A stretch of DNA of 64,000 nucleotides from CAVTJL01 sp963735065 (GCA_963735065.1 CAVTJL010000004.1:868001-932000); one strand, 5' to 3'. Positions 1 through 8,965 are shown, counted from the stretch's first letter. Notes: a model not told the origin generated them from the sequence alone. Numbers and translations are program-made.

Positions 1-480
1 GATCCAGAAACGGACCCGATCCTTCAGCCGCCCGACAACGTGACGCGCATAGCGCTCAAAATGGTCGACATTCCTTCGCTGCAGCCAGCCGCCCCGGTCG
101 GCGAGCCAAGCGGGGTTGGTGAAGTGATGGAGCGTCAGGAGCGGCTCGAGCCCGCGGCGCTGGAGGGCATCGAGCACGGCCTTGTAGTGGTCGATCGCCG
201 CTTCGTCGAACCGGCCTGGAGCAGGCTCGATCCGGCTCCACTCGAGCGAAAGGCGATGCGCGTTGTGGCCCATGCCGGCGGCGAGGTCGAAGTCGCGCTC
301 GTAGAGCTCGTAGTGCCGGCAGGCATCGCCCGAGCGATGGGGCAACAAGCCCTGCTCCTCGAGACGCCACCAGTCGTTCTGTCGGTTGCCGCCCTCCACC
401 TGGTGGGCCGCCGTCGCGGCGCCCCAGAGAAAGCCCGGTGGAAAGCCGAGAAACGCCGCCTGCCCGTCCAGCTCCGCCAC
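1..480 (-). CDS. GH1 family beta-glucosidase, N-terminal 160 residues (runs off left edge)
   Basis: This is the start of a family 1 glycoside hydrolase, a (beta/alpha)8-barrel enzyme that cleaves beta-glucosides and related beta-glycosides. The N-terminal family signature is clear: FPPGFLWGAATAAHQVEGG at residues 13-31 contains the FxWGxATAxxQxEG pattern. NAHRLSLEWSRIEP lies at 73-86 and TLHHFTNPAW at 116-125, matching the second and third barrel strands. The catalytic glutamates lie in the missing part, so substrate and activity cannot be judged. GTG at 480 is the chosen start because the conserved region begins 12 residues later; an in-frame GTG at 492 is equally possible. The next gene upstream on the same strand is a TPR lipoprotein with no obvious link. 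Confidence 0.85.
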   Translation of the reverse strand, partial: MAELDGQAAFLGFPPGFLWGAATAAHQVEGGNRQNDWWRLEEQGLLPHRSGDACRHYELYERDFDLAAGMGHNAHRLSLEWSRIEPAPGRFDEAAIDHYKAVLDALQRRGLEPLLTLHHFTNPAWLADRGGWLQRRNVDHFERYARHVVGRLKDRVRFWI

Positions 481-595
481 ACCCCCGCCCACATCTCGCC
501 GCGGATCGGGAAGCCGACCGCGCGCAAGGTCTAGGGGCGGTGAGCCCGTCCGGCAAGACGGTGCCGTTCGGCGCCGGCCGGCCACCGCTGGCGGC

Positions 596-1985
596 TCAGA
601 GGCGGAGCGGCCGGCAGCTTGCCTTCGCTCTCGCGGCGAGCGTGCCGCAGAAGGAGCGGGCCACATCCTCGCTGGCGAAGGGCCCGACGAGAAGCGGCTG
701 CGGACCGTCGCCGCTGCTGGCGAGATGGAGCAGCCCGGCCGCGAGCTGCGGGTCGGCCTGCCGCACAGCCTGCCAGTGGGCTTCGGCCGCGACCGGCGAC
801 GGGAAGCTGCCCAGATCCGCAACCCAGTCGCCCAAGGGGGACCTGCCGTCCCGGATCTCGCTCTCCTCGAGGGCCACGGCAGACGCCGCGCTTACCCCGA
901 AGGGCGGCGGCACCGTCGGCGACGCCGGCGCATCGGTCGCCTCGAGCGCGACCAGATCATTGTCGCCCGGGGTCGGCGCGGGGTCGGCCGCGCTCTCGGG
1001 CGCCGCATCAGCCTGCGGCGGGACCAGCGGCACAGGGTCATGCCCCGGCGCCACGGCGTCGGGCTCGGCTGTCACCGGAGGGGCTTTCCGCGGAGCGAGC
1101 GCCGGCCGCTCGGGGCTCGAGGGCGGCGCCACCCCCATCGTCACGGCGGGTGCGATGACGGCACTCCGATGCGCCAGCAGCTGGGCCGCCTTGGCCGAGC
1201 TTCCGAGGCCTCTGAGCTGGCCGAAATAGGCCATGTTGGCACGGACGTCGGCATCCGAGAGGTCGATCCTGAAGAGCCTCTCGGCTGCGCTGTCGTTGCC
1301 CATGAGAGCGTAGATGACGGCCAGGTTCTGGCGCGATCTGGCCGACGCCGAGGGCCGCTCGGCGAGCGGCTTCAGCGTGGCGATCGCCGCATCGAACTCT
1401 CCGGAGAGGGCCTGGGAGAGAGCGAGGTCGTTGACCGTGGCCGGGTCGTCCGGTGCCGTCGCCAGCGCCTGACGATAGCGCCGCTGCGCCTCCTCGTGCC
1501 GGCCCAGCATGTCGAGAACGACGCCCAGCGTCGTCAAAAGCTTCGGATCGTTCGGCATGCGATCGATCACCGCCTCGACCTGCACGGCTGCCGCATCGGG
1601 ACGGTTGAGCGCGATCATGGCGCGCGCATAGCCGCGCGTGGCGTCGGGATCGTAGGTGTCGATGCGGAGCGCCGCCCGGTAGGCGTCCAGGGCGTCCTGG
1701 ACCTTGCCTTCCGCCAGCAACGCGTCGCCGAGCCTCGTTGCCGGCCTGGGATCGCCCTTGGAGCCCGCCATGGCACGCTGGAACAGGAGGGCTGCGGTCT
1801 GCGGCTCTCCGGCCCGCATGGCATCCTCGCCCATCGTCATCAGGCGATCGGCGCTGCTCCCCTTGGCTGCGGCGGCGCCCACCGGCGCGCCGAGCTGGGT
1901 GAGCGAGCTCGAACTCACAACCAGCGAGAGCCAGCAGCGCGACGGGCAGGACGAGCCGAATGCGGGAGAGGCTACCGAGCGGCAC
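596..1985 (-). CDS. TPR- and SPOR-domain lipoprotein, frameshifted after the lipobox
   Basis: This is a predicted outer-membrane or periplasmic lipoprotein of about 462 residues once the frame is corrected. The best start is GTG at 1985, behind the ribosome-binding site AAGGGGG. It gives a 23-residue lipoprotein signal ending LLALAGC. After that Cys the open frame changes by one base near 1916, and the mature protein continues to 596 in the other frame. The mature part has several tetratricopeptide repeats, as in TadD-like proteins (DALLAEGKVQDALDAYRAAL, GVVLDMLGRHEEAQRRYRQA). A long Pro/Ala-rich linker follows, then a C-terminal SPOR-like domain from about ADLGSFPSPVAAEAHWQAV that would bind denuded peptidoglycan. 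The role is inferred as cell-envelope scaffolding. No tad pilus genes are nearby. An uninterrupted reading from ATG at 1994 exists but would lack a lipoprotein signal. Confidence 0.7.
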
Positions 1986-2063
1986 GTGATCATCCCCCTT
2001 GGGCACCAGCCGCCTAGATAAGCTCTCTTCCCTTGCTCCATTGTTAACGGGGCGATCTCGCCC

Positions 2064-3221
2064 TCAGACCTCCGTGATCTTCCCCAACAGCACGGCGCGA
2101 CGGGCGCCGGTGACGGAGGGCACGTTGGCCGGGATCTCGTCGATCCTGGCCGCAGCCATGAGCGCGAACGCGATGGCCTCCTTGAGGCCTCCCGGCAGCG
2201 CACGATCGTCGCTCGTCACCACCCGCGCGTCCGGGAAGGCGAGCTGCAGCCGGCGCATCAGCTCCTTGTTGAGGGCGCCGCCGCCGCTCGCCACGATCTC
2301 GCCGATGGGTGCCGTCGGCCGAACGAAGCGCTCGACGGAGCCGGCCACGCCGTCGACCGTGAGCTGCGTGGCGGTGGCGAGGAGATCGAGCCAGTCCTGC
2401 CGGTTGGCCGGCGCCGCCCATCCGAGAAGCTCGTCGACGAATGGCGCCCCGAACTGCTCGCGCCCGGTCGAGCGCGGCGGCGGCTCGGCAAAGAAGGGAT
2501 CGGCCAGCAGGCGGCTCAGCCAGTCGTCGCGCACCCTGCCCTGGGCCGCGAGAGCGCCGTCCCGGTCCATCGAGGATGCGCCGCCGGTGAGCCGACGGAC
2601 GAGCTCATCAATCACCATGTTGCCTGGGCCGCAGTCGAAGCCGATGAGGCCCAGGGCACGATCGGCCTCACGCGGGACGATGGTGAGGTTGGCGATGCCA
2701 CCGATGTTGAGCGCGAGAACGGTCAGGTCGGGCCGGCCAAGGAGCCAGCCGTCGACGACCGGCACGAGGGGCGCCCCGCATCCTCCGACGGCGATGTCGC
2801 CCTGGCGGAAGTCGCTGACGACGGGGCAGCCCAACCGCTCGGCCAGGAAGCTCGACTCGCCCAGCTGGACGGTCACCTGGCCGTGCTCGTGATAGACCGT
2901 CTGGCCGTGCATGCCGACGAGGTCGAGCTCGAGGCCCTCGCGCCGCGCCAGGGCATCGGTGGCGGTGGCGTACCATTCGCCGAGCCGCCGCCCGAGATGG
3001 GCTGCCTCGACCACGGTCAAGGCCGGTCCCTTGGCGAGGCCTGCCCTGAGATCGGCCGGAATGGGCTCGCTCGCCGAGGCGACGAGATCGAAGCGCCAGG
3101 GTGCTGCGCTCTCGATACGGCAGAGGACGACGTCGAGGCCATCCATCGAGGTGCCCGTCATGAGGCCCGCCACGAGCCTGGAGGGCTTCTGGCGGACCTC
3201 GGCGAGGCGTCTGACAGCCAC
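2064..3221 (-). CDS. anmK: Anhydro-N-acetylmuramic acid kinase AnmK
   Basis: AnmK opens the 1,6-anhydro ring and phosphorylates anhydro-N-acetylmuramic acid, which is released when lytic transglycosylases cut peptidoglycan. The product, MurNAc-6-phosphate, re-enters cell-wall synthesis. The family start LMTGTSMDGLDV lies at residues 20-31. The ASKHA-type nucleotide-binding motifs follow: LNIGGIANLT, FDCGPGNMVIDEL and EIVASGGGALNKELM. The length of 385 residues fits the family at about 370. GTG at 3221 is the first start after the SDR gene ends at 3236. The short gap suggests both genes share one transcript. Confidence 0.9.
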   Translation of the reverse strand: MAVRRLAEVRQKPSRLVAGLMTGTSMDGLDVVLCRIESAAPWRFDLVASASEPIPADLRAGLAKGPALTVVEAAHLGRRLGEWYATATDALARREGLELDLVGMHGQTVYHEHGQVTVQLGESSFLAERLGCPVVSDFRQGDIAVGGCGAPLVPVVDGWLLGRPDLTVLALNIGGIANLTIVPREADRALGLIGFDCGPGNMVIDELVRRLTGGASSMDRDGALAAQGRVRDDWLSRLLADPFFAEPPPRSTGREQFGAPFVDELLGWAAPANRQDWLDLLATATQLTVDGVAGSVERFVRPTAPIGEIVASGGGALNKELMRRLQLAFPDARVVTSDDRALPGGLKEAIAFALMAAARIDEIPANVPSVTGARRAVLLGKITEV

Positions 3222-3235
3222 GACGCGCCGGCCGC

Positions 3236-4015
3236 TCAGAGCGTGCCGGGAAAGGCGCCGCCGTCGATCAGGATATTCTGGCCCGTGATGTAGCCCGCCT
3301 GCCGCGAGCAGAGGAAGGCGCAGAGCTCCCCGAACTCGTGCGGATCGCCGAAGCGACGGACGGGGATGGCGTTCCGAGCCGCCTCGGTCACTTGATCGAG
3401 GGGCTGGCCCCGCTTCTGCGCGGCCGAGGCCAGGTTTGTGCGAAGCCGATCGGTGTCGAAGCGGCCGGGGAGGATGCCGTTCACCGTGACGCCGGTGGGC
3501 GCCATCGCGCGGGCCAAGCCGGCGACGAAGCCCGTGAGACCCGACCGTGCGCCGTTCGACAGGCCGAGCTCGGCGATCGGCGCCTTCACCGCGGAGGAGG
3601 TGATGTTGACGATGCGGCCGAAGCCTTTCGCGGCCATCTTGTCGATCGTGGCGCGGATCAGCTCGATGGGGGTGAGCATGTTGGCGCGCACCGCGGCCAG
3701 CCATTCCTTCTCGCCCCACTCGCGGAAGTCACCCGTCGGCGGGCCGCCGGCGTTGTTGATGAGGATGTCTGGCTCGGGGCAGGCGGCCAGCAATGCGGCC
3801 CGCCCGCTCTCGGTCGTGACATCCTGGGCCACGACCTGCACCTGGACGCCGGTCGCGTCACGGATCTCCTGCGCCGTGGCCTCGAGCGCCTCGGCGCCGC
3901 GCGCGTTGATGACGAGATTGACGCCATTGCGGGCGAGCGAGAACGCGCAGGCCTTGCCCAGCCCCTTGCTTGCAGCGCAGACGATGGCCGTGCTACCGGC
4001 GATACCAAGATCCAT
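3236..4015 (-). CDS. SDR-family protein resembling 3-oxoacyl-ACP reductase, atypical active site
   Basis: This is a 259-residue short-chain dehydrogenase/reductase fold protein. The Rossmann region is present but loose (AASKGLGKACAFSLARNG), as are NNAGGP and a Ser in NITSSAVKAP. Where the family normally has the catalytic YxxxK (compare NYAAAKAG in the true FabG at 18739), this protein reads LSNGARSG, so Tyr and Lys become Ser and Arg. That is typical of a divergent SDR subgroup described as similar to beta-ketoacyl reductases but lacking a full catalytic tetrad. The C-terminal GQNILIDGGAFPG is standard. ATG at 4015 follows a GGGGAGGAGCG ribosome-binding site. The substrate is unknown, and the protein may be non-catalytic or use an altered mechanism. 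Confidence 0.8.
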   Translation of the reverse strand: MDLGIAGSTAIVCAASKGLGKACAFSLARNGVNLVINARGAEALEATAQEIRDATGVQVQVVAQDVTTESGRAALLAACPEPDILINNAGGPPTGDFREWGEKEWLAAVRANMLTPIELIRATIDKMAAKGFGRIVNITSSAVKAPIAELGLSNGARSGLTGFVAGLARAMAPTGVTVNGILPGRFDTDRLRTNLASAAQKRGQPLDQVTEAARNAIPVRRFGDPHEFGELCAFLCSRQAGYITGQNILIDGGAFPGTL

Positions 4016-4042
4016 ACCTATCGCTCCTCCCCGGAGTTCACT

Positions 4043-4816
4043 CTAGAGGATCGCCCGCTCCCCGCCCTCGCTGTCCTCGGCCTCCTCCTCGCGCATCCGC
4101 ATCCTCTCAAGGACGGATCGGGCGAGATGGAGGCCAACCGGACGCCTCGCGCAGAGCGACGCACGATCCAACGCCTCGACCAGACGGCGGACGGCGGCGA
4201 AGGACCGCTCCATCCGCGTCAGCAGGTACCTCACGACCTCACCCTCGACCGGAAGCTGCCTGTCGGTCAACTGCTTGACGAGCACGGCTGCCAGAAGGGC
4301 GTCGTCGGGCGGCTCGATATGGACCATCCAGGCCGTCGCCAGCCGGGATCGGAGATCGGGCAGGCGGAAGGGCCAGGCGGCCAGCGGCCGACGGGAGGTG
4401 AGGAGCAGATGCCCCTGCCTCTCCGCCAGAAGGTTGTAGAGGTGAAGGAGGATAGCCTCGTCGGCGACGTGGTCGGCGTCCTCGACCACCGCAGCTCGCG
4501 ACTCGCCCAGGCGCTGCAGGGGATCGGCGATGGACCAGATCTCCGCCGCGGAAAGGAGCCTGGCATCGGCACGCTGTGACCAGATCCGAGCGAGATGCGT
4601 CTTTCCCGACCCTTCGGGGCCATCGAGGATCAGCGCCACGGAGGGCCATCGCGGCCAAGCCAGAATGGCCGCCAGCGCGGTCTCGTTGGTGGCGACGGCC
4701 TGGAAGTCGCCCAGCTCCGAGCCCTCGCTCACGGGAAACTCGAGAGCGAGCTGGCGATGGTCGGCAGCCTGCGCCGCGCCTTCGCCCAGCTCCGGCTGGG
4801 GCCTGCCTGTCCGCAT
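4043..4816 (-). CDS. hdaA: DnaA regulatory inactivator HdaA
   Basis: Hda-type proteins work with the DNA-loaded sliding clamp to trigger ATP hydrolysis by DnaA, which limits re-initiation of replication. The protein has 257 residues. A clamp-binding motif, QLALEF, lies at 22-27, and a Walker A site, GPEGSGKT, lies at 66-73 in an AAA+ domain related to DnaA. The sensor region LLLTSRRPLAAWPF follows, and the C-terminal helices contain VKQLTDRQLPVEGEVVRYLL. ATG at 4816 is preferred over the adjacent GTG at 4819. It sits downstream of the CDP-alcohol phosphatidyltransferase and DUF2066 genes on the same strand, the common alphaproteobacterial order beside purM. Confidence 0.85.
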   Translation of the reverse strand: MRTGRPQPELGEGAAQAADHRQLALEFPVSEGSELGDFQAVATNETALAAILAWPRWPSVALILDGPEGSGKTHLARIWSQRADARLLSAAEIWSIADPLQRLGESRAAVVEDADHVADEAILLHLYNLLAERQGHLLLTSRRPLAAWPFRLPDLRSRLATAWMVHIEPPDDALLAAVLVKQLTDRQLPVEGEVVRYLLTRMERSFAAVRRLVEALDRASLCARRPVGLHLARSVLERMRMREEEAEDSEGGERAIL

Positions 4817-4839
4817 CACAGGATCGATCGCCGTGGGGG

Positions 4840-5475
4840 TCAGGAGCGCGTCCCGCCCCCGGCCGCCGCATCGAGGCGCAGGCCGGCGCCGAGATAGGCG
4901 AGCGCGGAGGTGGCGGTGAAGATCGCCACGAGCGGCAGGAGGACCTCGACCACCGGGGTCGCATCCGCGATCCCGCCCAGGCGTGCGAGCACGAAGCCCA
5001 CGAGCGTGAGCTGGAGGAAGGTGCAGATCTTGCCCACGACCCGCGGCTCGATCCGGAAGGAGCGGACCCGGTAGCGCAGAAGGGCGGTGCCGCCCACGAG
5101 CACGACATCGCGCCCGATCACGAGCGCCACAAGCGCTACCGAGAGCGAGCCCTGCCAGCCGAGGACGAGGAACATGGCCCCGATGAGAAGCTTGTCGGCG
5201 GCCGGATCGAGCGCCGCGCCGAAGGAGGTGCAGCCGTTGATCCGCTTGGCGACGAAGCCGTCAGCCACGTCGCTCAGCGCAGCCGCCAGGAACACCCAGA
5301 ACGCCGCGGCATAGTCGCCGTTCTCGAGCATGACGACGAGCGGAACGACAAGGAAAAGTCTGGCTATCGTCAGGAGATTGGCAAGGTTCCTGTAGGCCTG
5401 GACCAGTGATCTTCCCGCGAGCCTCAGGATCAGCCCTGCTGAGCGGGCTGGCTGGCCGCGAGTTGCAATTGCCAT
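4840..5475 (-). CDS. CDP-alcohol phosphatidyltransferase family membrane protein (PgsA-like)
   Basis: This integral membrane enzyme of 211 residues transfers a phosphatidyl group from CDP-diacylglycerol to an alcohol acceptor, most likely in phospholipid head-group synthesis. The family active-site pattern is visible as DVADGFVAKRINGCTSFGAA followed by LDPAADK. All four metal-binding Asp residues are in place. The usual AR of the motif reads AK here. Hydrophobic segments at about 35-65, 85-110 and 150-195 fit a multi-pass protein. The start overlaps the end of the DUF2066 gene by 46 bp, so the true start could lie further in. The acceptor (glycerol-3-phosphate or another alcohol) cannot be told from sequence. 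Confidence 0.8.
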   Translation of the reverse strand: MAIATRGQPARSAGLILRLAGRSLVQAYRNLANLLTIARLFLVVPLVVMLENGDYAAAFWVFLAAALSDVADGFVAKRINGCTSFGAALDPAADKLLIGAMFLVLGWQGSLSVALVALVIGRDVVLVGGTALLRYRVRSFRIEPRVVGKICTFLQLTLVGFVLARLGGIADATPVVEVLLPLVAIFTATSALAYLGAGLRLDAAAGGGTRS

Positions 5476-6593
5476 TGGTTGCTCTCCGAGGACAATTCCA
5501 AGCCGCGTCGGCCGAATGCATCCTGTAGTCGGCCGACATCACCTGCATAGGTAAGGGTGACCTCAGCACGATCACGAGCAAAGCTTTCGATGCGGACCTC
5601 GCGTACCTCAGGCATGGTATCCAGTTGATGCATTATCTGGACCCAGGTGGCAAGCGCGGCAAGCGGCACGGTGACCGAGATCGTCGAGCTCGGCCCGACC
5701 GCAATGCCGCGCGAGGCCTTCCAGGCGGATCGGAGACGGTCGGCGGCGGCGTGGGCGGCGGCGCTCCAGATGTCGCTGCCATCCGCAGGGGGCGCCACGT
5801 CGAAGGTCATGCGTTGTGCGATCAGCGCATCGCTGCCGAAGCTCTGGAGCGCCACGGAAAGCCCGGCGGGCGGCGCATCGGTCGCGGCCGGCTGGCCCGT
5901 GCCGCCTGCGTCCTGCTTGGGCGTGGCGATGGCCAGCACCACGTCGCTCACCTGATAGCGCTGCGCCAGCTGCGCGAAGGCGCTCTCGTCGCCGCGCTCG
6001 GCCGCCGCCGGCGGCAGGGAAGCGATGTCGTCGATGTCGCCCAGCGGCAACACCAGGCGGAGAACCAACTCGTCGCCGACCGCCGTGCCCCAGGCCTGGC
6101 GCCAGTCCGCATTGTCGGCCCACAAGAGCAAGGATCCGTCACGGGCGACGGCGGGGACGATCAGGATCGGCTCCGACTGCTGATTGACGAAGGGGACGCC
6201 AGCCGACTGGAGGAGGCTCCGCACCGCCTGCGGTCGATAGGCGACATTGATCGTCGCGATATAGCGGGTCGGGGCCACCTTCTCGGACGCCACCTCGTAG
6301 CTCTGGACGTAGCTGTCCATCGGCAGCGTCGCGACGGAGGGGAGACGGCCGGCGTCCTCGGCGGCGGTGAGCTGGCTGAGCAGACGAGCCAGCCCGTCCC
6401 GCTCGGCCTGCTGGATCGCCTGCGTGCGGGCCGCGACCGCGTTCGCGGCCGAGACGTCGACCTTGACGCCTGCGGCAGTGTAGAGGTCGGCTGCGCTCGA
6501 GGGTAAGGCGCCGCCGACGAGAAGCGTGGCCACCAAAATCACCAGTCGGGCGAGCATCGCCCTCCCCGGCCAGAGCAGCGGCGCTTGCCGCAT
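5430..6593 (-). CDS. DUF2066 domain exported protein
   Basis: This exported protein of 387 residues has no known function. It matches the DUF2066 family that sits between purM and hda-type genes in many Proteobacteria. A signal peptide is visible (MLARLVILVATLLVGGALPSSAA), and mature sequence begins near ADLYTAAGVKVDV. The mature part is soluble-looking, with two similar halves, and has no catalytic motif I recognise. Two starts are possible: ATG at 6593 behind GGGAG, and ATG at 6557, which gives a compact signal peptide. It is transcribed away from purM, with a 63-bp shared upstream region, and heads the leftward run to the phosphatidyltransferase and hdaA. Confidence 0.75.
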   Translation of the reverse strand: MRQAPLLWPGRAMLARLVILVATLLVGGALPSSAADLYTAAGVKVDVSAANAVAARTQAIQQAERDGLARLLSQLTAAEDAGRLPSVATLPMDSYVQSYEVASEKVAPTRYIATINVAYRPQAVRSLLQSAGVPFVNQQSEPILIVPAVARDGSLLLWADNADWRQAWGTAVGDELVLRLVLPLGDIDDIASLPPAAAERGDESAFAQLAQRYQVSDVVLAIATPKQDAGGTGQPAATDAPPAGLSVALQSFGSDALIAQRMTFDVAPPADGSDIWSAAAHAAADRLRSAWKASRGIAVGPSSTISVTVPLAALATWVQIMHQLDTMPEVREVRIESFARDRAEVTLTYAGDVGRLQDAFGRRGLELSSESNQWQLQLAASQPAQQG

Positions 6594-6656
6594 TGAAATG
6601 ATCTCCCACGCGCCTAAGTTCGCACGCGGCGCTTTTGGCCGCGCCGTCTAATAGCC

Positions 6657-7751
6657 ATGGCGTCGAGGATGACACAAGGGAAGGGGAGCGGCGACCGGTA
6701 CCGCGCGGCAGGGGTGGACATTGCCGCCGGCAATGCCCTGGTCGAGCGCCTGAAGCCGCTGGCGAGCGCGACGGCCCGACGCGGGTCCCTCACCGGTCTC
6801 GGGGGCTTCGGCGCGGTGTTCGACCTTGCCGCCGAGGGTTTTCGTGATCCGCTGCTGGTGGCGACGACCGACGGCGTCGGCACGAAGGTGCTGATCGCTC
6901 TGGAGGCCGGCTCGGTCAAAGGCCTCGGAATCGATCTCGTCGCGATGTGCGTCAACGACCTCGTCGTTCAGGGCGCCGAGCCCTTGTTCTTTCTCGACTA
7001 CTTTGCCACCGGTCGCCTCGAGGCCGGTACCGCGATCGCGGTTCTCGAGGGCATCACCGAGGGCTGCGCCGCGGTCGGCTGCACGCTGGTCGGCGGCGAG
7101 ACGGCCGAGATGCCGGGGCTCTATGGCGCCGGCCACTTCGACCTCGCCGGCTTTGCCGTGGGTGCGGTCGAGCGCGATGCCCTGCTGCCGAGACGCACGA
7201 TCGCACCGGGCGACCGCCTCCTCGGCCTCGCCTCCTCCGGTGTTCACAGCAACGGCTTCTCGCTCGTCAGGAAGATCGTCGAGGAGGTTGGGGCCGATCT
7301 CAGCGGCCCGGCGCCCTTCGACGACACCATGTCACTCGGCGAGGCCCTGGTGACGCCTACCAGGCTCTATGTGCGGAGCTGCCTCGCCGCGGCCCGGGCC
7401 GAGCAGGTGAAGGCGATGGCCCATATCACGGGTGGCGGCCTCGTCGAGAACATTCCCCGCGTTCTCCCCAGGGGCTGCATCGCGCGGATCGACACGCGCA
7501 GCTGGCAGCTGCCCGGCGTGTTCCGCTGGCTGCAGGAGAGCGGCGAGCTCAGCCCCTCGGAGCTGGGCCGGACCTTCAATGCCGGGATCGGCATGGTGCT
7601 GATCGCGCCGCCCGACCGCGTGGCCGAGCTGCGATCGGACCTCGAGAAGGCGGGCGAGACGGTCTTCGAGATCGGCGAGATCGTGGCCGACCCCGGCCCC
7701 CCGCGCGTGGACCTGATCGGCATCGAGACGGCATGGCGCCGCAACGCGTAG
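6657..7751 (+). CDS. purM: Phosphoribosylformylglycinamidine cyclo-ligase (AIR synthase)
   Basis: PurM closes the imidazole ring of the purine precursor FGAM, using ATP, to give aminoimidazole ribonucleotide. The 364-residue protein shows family signatures: DGVGTKVLIAL, VNDLVVQGAEPLFFLDYFAT, GCTLVGGETAEMPG, and ITGGGLVENIPRVLP in the C-terminal domain. Length is slightly above the usual 345. ATG at 6657 has little Shine-Dalgarno sequence and sits just after TAATAG; ATG at 6669 is an alternative. Its last 19 bp overlap purN, so the two purine genes are translated together. Confidence 0.93.
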   Translation: MASRMTQGKGSGDRYRAAGVDIAAGNALVERLKPLASATARRGSLTGLGGFGAVFDLAAEGFRDPLLVATTDGVGTKVLIALEAGSVKGLGIDLVAMCVNDLVVQGAEPLFFLDYFATGRLEAGTAIAVLEGITEGCAAVGCTLVGGETAEMPGLYGAGHFDLAGFAVGAVERDALLPRRTIAPGDRLLGLASSGVHSNGFSLVRKIVEEVGADLSGPAPFDDTMSLGEALVTPTRLYVRSCLAAARAEQVKAMAHITGGGLVENIPRVLPRGCIARIDTRSWQLPGVFRWLQESGELSPSELGRTFNAGIGMVLIAPPDRVAELRSDLEKAGETVFEIGEIVADPGPPRVDLIGIETAWRRNA

Positions 7752-8413
7752 CGGTCCTGATCTCGGGCTCGGGCACCAATCTCGAGGCGCTGATCGCAGC
7801 GACGCGGGAGGCTGGCTTCCCCGCCGAGATCGGCCTGGTTCTGAGCAACCGCGAGGACGCCTTCGGGCTGGTCCGGGCGACGCGGTCGGGCCTTGCCACC
7901 ACCGTCGTCAATCATCGGGCCTTTGCGACGCGCGCGCTGTTCGAGGCGGAGATCGACCTGCGCCTGCGCGATGCCGGCATCGAGCTCATCTGCCTTGCGG
8001 GCTTCATGCGCGTGCTCACGGCCCCCTTCGTCGAGGCCTGGCACGATCGCATCTTGAACATCCACCCTTCCCTGCTGCCGGCCTTCGCAGGCCTCGACAC
8101 GCATGCCCGGGTGCTGGCGGCAGGCGCCCGTGTGTCGGGCTGCACCGTCCATCTCGTGAGGCCCGTCGTCGACAGCGGGCCAATCATCGTGCAGGGCATC
8201 GCTCCGGTGCACGAGGACGACACGGCAGCGACCCTCGCTGCCCGCGTGCTCGAGCTCGAGCATGTCTGCTATCCACGAGCCCTGGGGCTCTTCGCCTCGG
8301 GCGAGGTCGCGGTGCAGGGCGAGCGGGTCGTCACGCGGCCCGGGAGCGAAGCCTCAAGGCTCGTGCTGCACCCGTCCGTCCTGACGGGGGCCGGCGCCGC
8401 GAGCAGCGCCTGA
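7733..8413 (+). CDS. purN: Phosphoribosylglycinamide formyltransferase
   Basis: PurN transfers the formyl group from 10-formyltetrahydrofolate to glycinamide ribonucleotide, the third step of purine synthesis. The 226-residue protein begins VAVLISGSGTNLEALI. It carries the catalytic set at Asn109, His111 (NIHPSLLPAF) and Asp147 (VVDSGPIIVQ), as in other PurN enzymes. The start ATG at 7733 lies inside the end of purM, in a different frame. The C-terminal 20 residues past VLHPSVLTG are an Ala/Gly-rich extension. The gene ends tail to tail with ndk. Confidence 0.93.
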   Translation: MAPQRVAVLISGSGTNLEALIAATREAGFPAEIGLVLSNREDAFGLVRATRSGLATTVVNHRAFATRALFEAEIDLRLRDAGIELICLAGFMRVLTAPFVEAWHDRILNIHPSLLPAFAGLDTHARVLAAGARVSGCTVHLVRPVVDSGPIIVQGIAPVHEDDTAATLAARVLELEHVCYPRALGLFASGEVAVQGERVVTRPGSEASRLVLHPSVLTGAGAASSA

Positions 8414-8454
8414 GCGCCCGTCGCGCCGACGGCCCCGGACGGGACGGCCAGGCC

Positions 8455-8877
8455 TCAGCCGACGATCTCGACCCCGGCGAAGAAGAAGGCGATCTCGTTG
8501 CGGGCGTTCTCGGCGCTGTCCGAGCCGTGCACCGAGTTGGCCTCGATGCTCTCGGCGAAGTCCTTGCGGACGGTGCCGTCCGCGGCCTTCGCGGGGTCGG
8601 TGGCGCCCATCACCTCGCGATTCTTGGCGACGGCGTTCTCGCCCTCCAGGACCTGCACAACGATGGGGCCCGAGGTCATGAAGGTGCAAAGCGAGGCGAA
8701 GAAGGGCCGCTCGCGGTGCACGCCATAGAAGGCCTCGGCCTGAGCCTGCGTGAGCTGGAAGCGCTTTTGCGCGACGATGCGCAGGCCCGCCTTCTCGAAG
8801 CGGTCGTTGATCGCGCCCGTAAGGTTGCGTCGGGTCGCGTCCGGCTTGATGATCGAGAGCGTGCGCTCGGCGGCCAT
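8455..8877 (-). CDS. ndk: Nucleoside diphosphate kinase
   Basis: Ndk moves the terminal phosphate of ATP to nucleoside diphosphates through a phosphohistidine, balancing NTP and dNTP pools. The 140-residue protein starts MAAERTLSIIKPDA. It carries the active-site histidine at 117 in NSVHGSDS, the family signature. ATG at 8877 is chosen over an in-frame start 33 bp upstream because GAGG lies six bases before it and the family begins there. It is on the opposite strand to purMN and is preceded by holC on its own strand. Confidence 0.95.
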   Translation of the reverse strand: MAAERTLSIIKPDATRRNLTGAINDRFEKAGLRIVAQKRFQLTQAQAEAFYGVHRERPFFASLCTFMTSGPIVVQVLEGENAVAKNREVMGATDPAKAADGTVRKDFAESIEANSVHGSDSAENARNEIAFFFAGVEIVG

Positions 8878-8965
8878 GAGTGCCTCATTGACAAGAGTGG
8901 TTTGGGACAAGCGGCTTGGGAAGCCCGGTGGCAGGGCCCAGCCGGGCCGCCAGCATCGCGGCGCC

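Noticed and set aside
2042..2053. The 12-mer TGTTAACGGGGC, repeated at 45834-45845 in another intergenic region
   Set aside because: Two copies only, no palindrome beyond GTTAAC and no shared position relative to genes. It is probably chance.
4840..5475. AR to AK change in the CDP-alcohol phosphatidyltransferase motif as a loss of activity
   Set aside because: All metal-binding Asp residues remain, and AK followed by R occurs, from memory, in many alphaproteobacterial relatives at this locus.
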